NCBI GenBank assembly: GCA_900540095.1
Contig: UQEO01000093.1
Span: forward strand, 1 to 7,125
Direction of reading: 5' to 3'
DNA: 7,125 nt
Source of the DNA: an uncultured Collinsella sp.
GTDB taxonomy: Bacteria > Actinomycetota > Coriobacteriia > Coriobacteriales > Coriobacteriaceae
Below are positions 1 to 5,349 of the stretch, one piece after another. The translations under genes were made by a program, and so were the position numbers. Below the pieces are notes generated by a model. That model did not search any database. It was not told where the DNA came from and saw nothing but the letters and a program-made list of their open reading frames with translations. Within the stretch, counting starts at the first letter, position 1. The number at the start of each line of letters is the position of its first letter.

Positions 1-49
1 CGGGATTGGTCAAAATAGTTTGACTATTAGCGGCTAAAATCGCCCGGCG

Positions 50-526
50 CTAACAGAACTGCTTTAACCTCTCGGTCGAGGTGAGCGCGAAACGCTCGGT
101 ATAGGAGGTGGAAGAGTCGGTTCCAAGGGAATAAGCGCCGCACAGTTCAAAGTAGTACTCCACTAGTTCGCGAAAAGAAAGATAGGTGGCGGCCTGAAGT
201 GCGCAAAGCTCAACGCCAACAATGAAGATGCCATCTTTGAGCTCTATAAAGCGTGAGTTCGAGAATCGTTTTGAAGAAACGTGGCATTGACAGTTCATTG
301 CATAGCGCGCATTCCTGCGATCAAACACCATCACCTCGAGGCAATCATTTGTGTCGAGGGAAACATCATGTTTGGTGAGCCATTCTGCGGCTGCGTCAAG
401 GAACGTTCCGGTGGGACATGATCCGTAAATCGCGGCAGGGCTACAGGACTCGATGCCTTTCGCAGACACCGAATGCGCGGCCTGGTAGACCGCTTTTGCA
501 GTGGTATGTGACAATACGATACTCAT
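50..526 (-). CDS. Hypothetical protein, possibly truncated coriobacterial family member
   Basis: This gene encodes 158 residues whose function I cannot assign. The body is soluble, with no signal peptide or membrane segment, and rather cysteine-rich. The stretch from about residue 63 (LEVMVFDRRNAR) through a Cys/His-containing strand (CQCHVSS, about 79-85) to ELCALQAA and FELCGAYSL resembles, from memory, the N-terminal half of a protein family common in Coriobacteriia. Full-length members continue into an endonuclease-like (DUF559-type) C-terminal domain. Here the frame stops right after LTSTERLKQFC, and the remaining 49 bases to the window edge, read through the stop, give RRAILAANSQ, faintly like the family's continuation. 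The product may therefore be truncated or decaying. The start at 526 has no Shine-Dalgarno sequence; an AT-rich TATATAT run lies immediately upstream, so leaderless transcription is possible. Base composition is clearly more AT-rich than in the neighbouring genes, which suggests horizontal acquisition. Confidence 0.55.
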   Translation of the reverse strand: MSIVLSHTTAKAVYQAAHSVSAKGIESCSPAAIYGSCPTGTFLDAAAEWLTKHDVSLDTNDCLEVMVFDRRNARYAMNCQCHVSSKRFSNSRFIELKDGIFIVGVELCALQAATYLSFRELVEYYFELCGAYSLGTDSSTSYTERFALTSTERLKQFC

Positions 527-539
527 GATATATATCGTG
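524..539. promoter_or_regulatory. Imperfect palindrome over the start codon
   Basis: The 16-base segment CATGATATATATCGTG is its own reverse complement except for one mismatched pair. It covers the ATG of the minus-strand gene that ends at 50 and the AT-rich stretch that would serve as its -10 element. It could be an autoregulatory operator or simply the -10 region of a leaderless promoter. No clear -35 element is visible at standard spacing. Confidence 0.3.
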
Positions 540-877
540 TCAGCTAATGCCGTGTTGACGGCGCTGAGTGGAAAAGCCGTTTTAGAGGTCTAACCAAATG
601 CTGTCCAAAAGCTTGACGCAATTATGAGTTGGTATGCCCTAAATAAAAGTTTTCGCAGCTTAGCTATAGCATATAAATACTCAATTGCCGCACATTTGAT
701 ATCGATGCATCACCATCCGACAACGAATTACGTGTCGGGAATTGGCCGAAATCGTTCGCAATGAGTGTTCAGAATTTGTGATGGCAAATCTATCTGTGGA
801 ACGTAGGGCGGCCCCACTGCGGGGTTTCCCGCTGCGAGACCGCTCGTGATCTACGCCGGGGTTTGTCGCAGGCGTTT
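527..877. other. AT-rich gene-poor region
   Basis: This stretch of about 350 bases lies between the hypothetical gene and the exonuclease stop codon. It is visibly AT-rich up to about position 800 and then returns to the GC-rich composition of the rest. I find no gene with a plausible ribosome binding site. It contains TTGACG at 555-560 and 613-618 without well-spaced -10 partners, the dyad at 747-758 (described separately), and a GC hairpin at 819-832. It is probably the remnant junction of an accessory insertion. Confidence 0.5.
819..832 (-). terminator. GC hairpin downstream of the exonuclease, weak terminator candidate
   Basis: GCGGGGTTTCCCGC can form a five-pair stem with a four-base loop, 45 bases past the exonuclease stop codon on the minus strand. 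No uridine run follows on that strand, so intrinsic termination is doubtful. It could be a 3'-end stabilising structure or a Rho-dependent end. Confidence 0.25.
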
Positions 878-1846
878 CTACTTGGCGAATAGGTTCTTGA
901 GGTTGAACTCGGCTTGGACGGTGCGGAGCATGAGGTCGGTGTCGTCCAGGCCCAGATGCTGCTCGTTGGCGTCGGCGGCGAGGGTTCCACGGCGGCGCGC
1001 CCAGTTCTCGAGCGCGGCGGGGGCGGATTCGCGGGGGAGCGAGCGGACGTCGGCATCCAGGCTGCGGCAGATCTGGCGCGAGTCGATGACGATGATCTTG
1101 CCGGCGCGGCGTGCCTCGGCGTAACCGTCCAGGTGGATCTTGAACCAGCTGTCCTCAAAGGCGGCGTTGTGCGCCATGTACGGGTACTTCTTCATAAGCT
1201 TGAGCAGCTGCTTCTGCAGTTCCTTGTTCTCGCGGAACGGCTTTTTGCCGTCGATGTCGTCCCAGGTGATGTGGTGGATGTTCGACAACGGCACATCCTC
1301 GCCGCGGTAGATGTCAGGCAGACCGCAGTAGTGCGCCTCGGCGTCGTGCGGGACGGCGTCGCTGGTGAGCTCCATGATTTCCCAACCCACATTGATGATA
1401 TAGCCGCGCTCGGGTGCACGGCCGGTGGTCTCGATGTCGATACCGAGCACGGTGCCCTGGATGGGCTTGCGGGCGTAGGCCACGCCGAGCGCGTCGCGGT
1501 CGCCGCGGATTTCGCGCATAACGGACGCGGCGGTGCGCTTTTGCATCTTGCCGATGGCGGCACAGGTGTCGGCGTCGGACAGGCCGCGCGAAAGCGTCGC
1601 GGGCGTTACGTTGCGTAGACGCGCCTCGCCGATCTGGTCGCACAGGTCGCGGTTGCGGTCGGCCAGGTCACGCACGGTTGCAAAGTCGAAGCCGGGGTCG
1701 CCCTCGGCGGTAAAGTACTCGGTCTCGAGCACCTTAAGGGCCTCCTCGCCCTTCTGGCGCTCGGACTCCATGGCGCCGTGATCGCCATAGATAAACATGG
1801 GAATAAACGGCTGGCGCTCGTATTCGAGTGCTTGTGAAACGTTCAT
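878..1846 (-). CDS. DEDDh-type 3'-5' exonuclease (DnaQ / RNase T fold) with N-terminal extension
   Basis: This 322-residue protein is a predicted cytoplasmic metal-dependent exonuclease acting on DNA or RNA 3' ends. The Exo I motif GIDIETTG lies at residues 135-142, with D137 and E139 as metal ligands. The Exo II region is HNAAFEDSWF (226-235), and Exo III is HLGLDD (297-302), with H297 and D302 at the family's H-x4-D spacing, so it is a DEDDh member. In Exo II the position that normally holds Asp (HNxxFD) is E231, with D232 one residue later. The first 130 residues precede the fold, are charged and mostly helical in appearance, and are not recognised; stand-alone DnaQ-like nucleases usually begin near Exo I. 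The start at 1846 has a strong AAGGAG seven bases upstream. The gene is monocistronic and divergent from the permease gene. Substrate and pathway cannot be read from the sequence; proofreading, RNA maturation or repair are all possible. Confidence 0.85.
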   Translation of the reverse strand: MNVSQALEYERQPFIPMFIYGDHGAMESERQKGEEALKVLETEYFTAEGDPGFDFATVRDLADRNRDLCDQIGEARLRNVTPATLSRGLSDADTCAAIGKMQKRTAASVMREIRGDRDALGVAYARKPIQGTVLGIDIETTGRAPERGYIINVGWEIMELTSDAVPHDAEAHYCGLPDIYRGEDVPLSNIHHITWDDIDGKKPFRENKELQKQLLKLMKKYPYMAHNAAFEDSWFKIHLDGYAEARRAGKIIVIDSRQICRSLDADVRSLPRESAPAALENWARRRGTLAADANEQHLGLDDTDLMLRTVQAEFNLKNLFAK

Positions 1847-1862
1847 ATAACTGCTCCTTGGA

Positions 1863-1883
1863 CGGGCCGCGTCGCGCGGCTCG
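1863..1883 (-). promoter_or_regulatory. Leader hairpin upstream of the exonuclease ribosome binding site
   Basis: GCCGCG (1866-1871) and CGCGGC (1875-1880) form a tight six-pair stem with a three-base loop, extended by two further pairs across one mismatch. It lies in the presumed 5' leader of the exonuclease mRNA, a few bases upstream of the AAGGAG ribosome binding site (about 1854-1859). It may stabilise the message or affect initiation; no regulatory ligand is suggested. Confidence 0.35.
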
Positions 1884-1928
1884 GTGGCATTGAGTTATGG
1901 CGAGATGATAGTTTACCATGGGCAACTA

Positions 1929-1956
1929 TTGGCACCACGCCTAGGTCAACTACAAT
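1929..1956 (+). promoter_or_regulatory. Predicted sigma-70-type promoter of the permease gene
   Basis: TTGGCA (1929-1934) and TACAAT (1951-1956) are separated by 16 bases and match the housekeeping -35/-10 consensus well. Transcription would begin near 1963, leaving a leader of about 55 bases before the permease start at 2019. The -10 element lies inside the inverted repeat at 1940-1975, so a bound repressor would block it. A second TACAAT at 1981-1986 has no well-spaced -35 element. Confidence 0.5.
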
Positions 1957-1975
1957 ACCCTAGTTGACCGCTAGG
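1940..1975. promoter_or_regulatory. Large inverted repeat (candidate operator) in the exonuclease-permease intergenic region
   Basis: GGTCAACTA (1944-1952) and TAGTTGACC (1961-1969) are perfect inverted arms around the eight-base spacer CAATACCC. The symmetry extends outwards: CCTAG precedes the left arm, and CTAGG follows the right arm after a two-base GC offset. The dyad covers the predicted -10 element and start point of the permease promoter, a typical repressor position. Given the neighbour, a metal-responsive regulator is a reasonable guess, but the arms do not match the DtxR/IdeR consensus well and the regulator is not in the window. Confidence 0.5.
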
Positions 1976-2018
1976 ACTTTTACAATGCTGCCGAAAGACA
2001 CGAAAGGTTCCATCCTTC

Positions 2019-3107
2019 ATGGATTTGCTGATTGATATTATGTTCGACGCCGGCAAGGACACGCTGTCGCTGGTGCCGTTTTTGTTGGTGACGTATCTGG
2101 CCCTCGAGACCTTGGAGCACGTCGCGGGCGACCGCGTTAACGGGGCCATCAAGCGCGCCGGCGCCGCGGGCCCCGTGGTTGGCTCGTTGCTGGGCATGGT
2201 GCCGCAGTGCGGCTTTTCGGCAATGGCGGCCACGCTGTACGCCGGTCGTGTCGTGACCTTGGGCACGTTGGTGGCGGTGTTCCTTTCGACCTCCGATGAG
2301 ATGCTGCCGCTGTTGCTCGCCGAGCAGGTGCCCGTGCAGACCATGGCGATGCTTTTGGCTTCGAAGGCACTGATCGCGCTGGTCACGGGCTTTATCGTGG
2401 ACGCCGCCATTCGCGGCCTGCGTCGTAACGCTCGCGCGCATGCGGCGATTCGCCGTACCGTGCTGGGGACCGCTGCTAATTCGGCTCATGTGAACTGCGC
2501 GCACGACGACCACAGCGGCGGTGACATCATCGACGAGGTGGCCGAGGCGGGCGTGAGCGCCGACCACATCCACGAGCTGTGCGAGCGCGACCATTGCGGT
2601 TGCGATGAAGACGAGGACGAGCACGAACACGGACATGGCCACGATCACGGTCATGAGGGCGAACATGAACACCATGATGGTCACGGTCACTCCCATTCCC
2701 ACGAGGGCGCGCCCGTCCTGTCGATCATCCGCAGCGCGATCTCGCACACCGTGCAGGTCTCGGTATTCATTTTTCTGGTGACGCTGATTCTGGTCGCCGT
2801 GCTCGAGACCTTCGGCGAGTCCGCAATCGAGCAGTTCCTGCGCGGCAACGAGACGCTTGCGGTCCTGGGCTCGGCGCTTGTCGGCCTGATTCCCAACTGC
2901 TCGGCCAGCGTCGTCATCACGCAACTGTACCTGGAAGGCGCGCTGCAGCTGGCCCCGATGCTCGCCGGCACGCTCATCTCTGCCGGTGTGGGCTACCTGG
3001 TGCTGTTCCGCACCAACCGTAGCGCCCGCGAAAACGTCCTGTTCCTGATCATGATGTACGTCATCGGTGCCGGCTGGGGCCTCATCCTCTCCGCCTTCGG
3101 CCTCTAA
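2019..3107 (+). CDS. ArsP_2-type permease (putative manganese / arsenic efflux transporter) with histidine-rich loop
   Basis: This 362-residue integral membrane protein is built as two similar hydrophobic halves joined by a hydrophilic loop. The first half (about 1-135) contains GMVPQCGFSA (59-68) and the second (about 235-362) contains GLIPNCSASV (289-298); these paired proline-cysteine motifs mark the internal duplication of the ArsP_2 (DUF2899) family. The family is annotated both as arsenic efflux protein and as putative manganese transporter, so the substrate is uncertain. The cytosolic or external loop from about 157 to 228 is packed with His, Asp and Glu (many HxH and HGH steps) plus several Cys, suggesting binding of a divalent metal such as Zn, Ni, Mn or Co. 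GAAAGG 11 bases before ATG 2019 is an acceptable, somewhat distant ribosome binding site. The gene is monocistronic, starting behind a large dyad and ending at a strong terminator. A function in metal export is inferred. Confidence 0.8.
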   Translation: MDLLIDIMFDAGKDTLSLVPFLLVTYLALETLEHVAGDRVNGAIKRAGAAGPVVGSLLGMVPQCGFSAMAATLYAGRVVTLGTLVAVFLSTSDEMLPLLLAEQVPVQTMAMLLASKALIALVTGFIVDAAIRGLRRNARAHAAIRRTVLGTAANSAHVNCAHDDHSGGDIIDEVAEAGVSADHIHELCERDHCGCDEDEDEHEHGHGHDHGHEGEHEHHDGHGHSHSHEGAPVLSIIRSAISHTVQVSVFIFLVTLILVAVLETFGESAIEQFLRGNETLAVLGSALVGLIPNCSASVVITQLYLEGALQLAPMLAGTLISAGVGYLVLFRTNRSARENVLFLIMMYVIGAGWGLILSAFGL

Positions 3108-3115
3108 GTGGGCCT

Positions 3116-3196
3116 AACAAAACGGGCTTCAAAATAGCCATGCTCGGCGCCTGCACAATGCGGCGACGCATGGCATTTTGAAGCCCGTTTTTTGTT
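3116..3196. terminator. Long-stem intrinsic terminator after the permease gene
   Basis: CGGGCTTCAAAAT (3123-3135) pairs perfectly with ATTTTGAAGCCCG (3175-3187). After a one-base bulge, GCCATGC (3137-3143) pairs with GCATGGC (3168-3174), giving about 20 pairs around a 24-base inner loop. Six T residues follow at 3188-3193, and AACAAAA on the left flank continues the pairing. The hairpin begins a few bases after the permease stop codon. The A-run on the left gives a TTTTGTT tail on the other strand, so it may work in both directions. Confidence 0.9.
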
Positions 3197-3230
3197 GAGC
3201 CATGGATTTTGAGCGCTCATACCGCCCAAA

Positions 3231-3267
3231 GCAAAAAAGCAGATTTCCGGGCATGTCCCAAAAATCT
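3231..3267 (-). terminator. Intrinsic terminator of the DUF308-yaiI operon
   Basis: On the minus strand an 11-pair stem (3267-3257 with 3251-3241, including two G-T wobbles) closes a five-base loop and is followed after GC by six T residues (3238-3233). It begins eight bases beyond the stop codon of the DUF188 gene, where an operon terminator is expected. Back to back with the permease terminator, it insulates two convergent transcription units. Confidence 0.85.
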
Positions 3268-3274
3268 ACCTTGG

Positions 3275-3757
3275 TTAGCGCAGCAGCTCGGTGAGGTTGC
3301 GCTTAAAGCGGGCCCGGTCTTCGCTGGTAAATGCCGCCGGTCCGCGAGTGCGTCCCCCGGCGCGGCGTACCTTCTTTTCCTCGTGGCGAATAAACAGCTG
3401 CATGTCGATAGTCGCCTTGTCGTACACGCGCCCGCGCACACCGATGGCGGCGGCATCGCGCCCGAGCACCATGCTCGCCAAGCCAATGTCCTGCGTCACG
3501 ACCACGTCGCCCGCCTGCAGGCGTTCGACAATGGCAAAGTCGGCGCTGTCGGCGCCCACGCTCACATCGAGCGTCGTGACCCAAAATCCGCGTCGCGCGT
3601 GCTCAGCATCGCGCGGGTCGTCGCGGCGAATGTGCCGTTCTAGGTTTTGCGTGCTGTTGCCGGCGATAACAACGGCGACGCCCGCTCGCCGCGCGCAGTC
3701 AATCGACTCGCGCGTGACCGGGCAGGCGTCTGCATCAATAAAGAGCGTTCGTGGCAT
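3275..3757 (-). CDS. YaiI/YqxD family protein (DUF188)
   Basis: This 160-residue cytoplasmic protein belongs to the DUF188 (YaiI/YqxD) family, whose fold is related to PIN-type nucleases but whose biochemical role is not established. Family signatures are FIDADACPV (6-14) with clustered acidic residues D8 and D10, VGADSADFAI (67-76), VVTQDIGLAS (86-95), the RGRVYDKATI segment (108-117), and a C-terminal GGRTRGPAAFTSEDRARF region (134-151). The segment between N34 and the GAD motif is about 15 residues longer than in E. coli YaiI as I remember it. The ATG at 3755-3757 directly abuts the stop codon of the upstream DUF308 gene, without a clear ribosome binding site, so translation is probably coupled. 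Assignment to the family is secure; function is unknown. Confidence 0.9.
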   Translation of the reverse strand: MPRTLFIDADACPVTRESIDCARRAGVAVVIAGNSTQNLERHIRRDDPRDAEHARRGFWVTTLDVSVGADSADFAIVERLQAGDVVVTQDIGLASMVLGRDAAAIGVRGRVYDKATIDMQLFIRHEEKKVRRAGGRTRGPAAFTSEDRARFKRNLTELLR

Positions 3758-4360
3758 CTAGTGCACCAGTTTGCCAAATTGAATAGCACGAACAATCAGC
3801 GTTACGCCAAACACCAGCAGTGCGGCGCCGCTAAAGATGACGAGCATCTTGGCCGACCACAGCGGATAGATAAACACGAACATGCCGGCGATGATGGAGA
3901 GCGCGCCGCTCAGGATGGCGAGGGCACGGTTGGACGAAAGCTCGGACTCCAGAATGGACATGACACCTTCGACGATCCAGCCAAAGCCGGCCACGATAAC
4001 CACCATCGTGGTGAGCGTCGCGGTCGAGAAGGCCTGGTTGCGCAGGATTATGACGCCGCCCAAGATAATGAGTAGGTTGGAGATGATGCTCGTCACGCGC
4101 CAGCCGGTGGGCAGCAGTGGCTCGAAAACAGCGGTAAACAGCCTGATCGCGGCCGTGATCACAAAGTAGAAGCCCAAGACGGTCGTTAAGAAGACGAGGG
4201 ACTTGGCGGGCGCAAACAGCAGTGCGATGCCGGCGACGAGCGCCAAGACGCCCGTGATGGCGTAAATCCAGCGCACGGCCTTGACGGCCTTGCCTGCCAT
4301 GCTTTTCTCGTCAAATCCAAACTGGCTCGATTTTTGGTCATCATTCTTAAAGATGCCCAT
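3758..4360 (-). CDS. HdeD-like six-TM membrane protein (DUF308)
   Basis: This 200-residue inner-membrane protein has a hydrophilic, charged N-terminus (1-28, no signal peptide) followed by six hydrophobic segments at about 30-50, 55-79, 90-107, 114-136, 146-166 and 171-192. They are arranged as three similar helical pairs rich in Gly, Ala, Ile and Val, the pattern of the DUF308/HdeD family. In E. coli HdeD is linked to acid resistance at high cell density; the molecular role is not known, and that link should not be transferred without evidence. The GAAAGGAGA ribosome binding site (AGGAG five bases before ATG 4360) is strong. It is the first gene of a two-gene operon, its stop codon touching the start of the DUF188 gene, which is an unusual partner. 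It is divergent from the nitroreductase gene. Confidence 0.85.
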   Translation of the reverse strand: MGIFKNDDQKSSQFGFDEKSMAGKAVKAVRWIYAITGVLALVAGIALLFAPAKSLVFLTTVLGFYFVITAAIRLFTAVFEPLLPTGWRVTSIISNLLIILGGVIILRNQAFSTATLTTMVVIVAGFGWIVEGVMSILESELSSNRALAILSGALSIIAGMFVFIYPLWSAKMLVIFSGAALLVFGVTLIVRAIQFGKLVH

Positions 4361-4432
4361 AATGTCTCCTTTCCGTGCGGCGTAAGCCTTGATCGTTACG
4401 ACCAGTATCGCCTAAAGGCGCTGACGTATGGG

Positions 4433-4466
4433 TCGGGGAGGGTGAAACGTAACCCAAAGGCCCCGA
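4433..4466. repeat. Two-part hairpin in the DUF308-nitroreductase intergenic region
   Basis: TCGGGG (4433-4438) pairs with CCCCGA (4461-4466), and inside it GGGT (4440-4443) pairs with ACCC (4452-4455), giving a stacked stem with an internal bulge. It lies about 75 bases upstream of the DUF308 start on the minus strand, possibly in that gene's leader, and well upstream of the nitroreductase. No terminator-type T-run follows on the minus strand. Its role is unknown. Confidence 0.3.
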
Positions 4467-4548
4467 ATTGTTTCCGTTGTTCCCCACGTCGCGGTTTTCT
4501 ATTCAACAGGTGTAGAACATTGCGGCCCTGTTCGTTATTGCCTACGTT

Positions 4549-4567
4549 TTAGGTTAGATTTTCCTAA
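4549..4567. promoter_or_regulatory. DtxR/IdeR-like iron-box upstream of the nitroreductase gene
   Basis: TTAGGTTAGATTTTCCTAA matches the actinobacterial DtxR/IdeR consensus TTAGGTTAGSCTAACCTAA at 15 of 19 positions, including both outer TTAGG and CCTAA arms. TAGATT inside it (4555-4560) could be the -10 element, with TTCGTT (4531-4536) as a poor -35 element 18 bases upstream. A metal-loaded DtxR-family repressor at this site would repress the nitroreductase when iron or manganese is plentiful. The motif match is read directly; the regulation is inferred. Confidence 0.5.
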
Positions 4568-4595
4568 GAACAATTGCCCGAAATTGGGGGTCCCT

Positions 4596-5267
4596 ATGAA
4601 CGAAACAGTTCCCGCGGCGCCGTCTAGCGCGGAGTCGATGGCAAAGCAAGGTTGCGAAAAGCTCGGCCTGGACACGTTTGACGCGCTGGTCCGCCGCGCC
4701 CGTACGTGCCGTCGCTTTGACGAGTCCATGCGCGTGCCGCGCGAGTTTTTGCTCGAGCTGGCGGAACTGGCGCACCTGGCTCCCTGCGGCGCCAATGCTC
4801 AGCGTCTGCGTTTTCATGTGGTGAGCGGTGCCGTGGATTGCGCGCGCGTATTTGATGAGCTCGCGTGGGCCGGTGCGCTTAAGGATTGGCCGGGTCCTGC
4901 CGAGGGTGAGCGCCCGACCGGCTACATCGCGATTTTGGCCGAGCGCGCCGTTCCGGGTAAGCCAGCCGCTCCCATTACCGAGGCCGACGCGGGCATTGCC
5001 GCGCAGACGATGATGCTCGCCGCCCGCAGCGCCACGCCCGAGGTGGCAGCCTGCATGTTCAAGGCCTTTACGCCCCGCGCGATCGATGCCATGGGGCTCG
5101 ATAACGACAAATATGAGCTCAAGCTGATCATGGCGTTTGGCGTTCCGGCCGAGACACAGGTGATCGATGCGATCGATTCCAACCCCGACGGCTCCATCAA
5201 TTATTGGCGCGACGAGGCGCAGGTGCACCACGTACCCAAGCGTTCGCTCGCCGACGTGCTGGTGTAG
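4596..5267 (+). CDS. Nitroreductase family protein (FMN-dependent oxidoreductase)
   Basis: This 223-residue cytoplasmic flavoprotein belongs to the nitroreductase family (PF00881), which uses NAD(P)H and bound FMN to reduce nitro compounds, quinones or other electron acceptors; the physiological substrate is unknown. Family features are the N-terminal FMN-contact segment LVRRARTCRRF (31-41), APCGANAQRLRF (62-73), the helix DAGIAAQTMMLAA (131-143) and MAFGVPAE (179-186) near the C-terminus. An extra stretch of about 25 residues before the first motif contains Cys20. I prefer ATG 4596, which has GGGGG five bases upstream, over an in-frame TTG at 4584 that overlaps this ribosome binding site. 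A DtxR-like box lies about 30 bases upstream. The two phosphatase genes follow on the same strand after an 82-base gap holding a perfect hairpin, so co-transcription is possible but not certain. Confidence 0.85.
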   Translation: MNETVPAAPSSAESMAKQGCEKLGLDTFDALVRRARTCRRFDESMRVPREFLLELAELAHLAPCGANAQRLRFHVVSGAVDCARVFDELAWAGALKDWPGPAEGERPTGYIAILAERAVPGKPAAPITEADAGIAAQTMMLAARSATPEVAACMFKAFTPRAIDAMGLDNDKYELKLIMAFGVPAETQVIDAIDSNPDGSINYWRDEAQVHHVPKRSLADVLV

Positions 5268-5299
5268 TTGAGTGTCACCGCGGTGTGATCCGGCGGTAA

Positions 5300-5334
5300 A
5301 CCACCACAAAGGTGCCTGTCCCCTTTGTGGTGGT
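5300..5334. repeat. REP-like perfect palindrome between the nitroreductase and first phosphatase genes
   Basis: ACCACCACAAAGG (5300-5312) and CCTTTGTGGTGGT (5322-5334) are a perfect 13-base inverted repeat around the nine-base loop TGCCTGTCC. No T-run follows, so it is not a standard intrinsic terminator. Its size and intergenic position suit a dispersed REP-type palindromic element; from memory, similar tgcctgtcccc-containing palindromes recur in Coriobacteriia genomes. As RNA it would sit immediately upstream of the phosphatase ribosome binding site (GAGGGGAGG) and could also influence read-through or mRNA stability. Confidence 0.6.
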
Positions 5335-5349
5335 ACGAGGGGAGGGTGT

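Noticed and set aside
624..764. A 46-codon plus-strand reading frame (MSWYALNKSF...) in the AT-rich gene-poor region
   Set aside because: It has no ribosome binding site, no recognisable motif and no supporting promoter, and it runs through the 736-758 repeat segment.
914..1618. A long plus-strand reading frame opposite the exonuclease gene
   Set aside because: It is the antisense shadow of a GC-rich gene whose minus-strand product has clear nuclease motifs; the plus-strand product is low-complexity Val/Ala/Gly-rich.
1847..2018. A yybP-ykoY type manganese riboswitch in front of the permease gene
   Set aside because: The leader after the predicted start point is only about 55 bases, too short for that riboswitch, and I see none of its characteristic conserved loops.
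2600..2700. A tandem DNA repeat in the histidine-rich coding segment
   Set aside because: The repetition is at the amino-acid level (HGH, HEH steps) with varied codons; no regular DNA unit is repeated.
1980..2924. A 314-residue minus-strand reading frame opposite the permease gene
   Set aside because: It is antisense to a confident membrane protein and is rich in Arg, His and Gln from reverse reading. It has no motif or ribosome binding site.
5272..5349. Upstream extension of the first phosphatase, giving a zinc-ribbon-like CPLCGG stretch
   Set aside because: The residues come from translating the perfect intergenic palindrome. The GTG at 5350 has a good ribosome binding site and starts exactly where the family fold begins.
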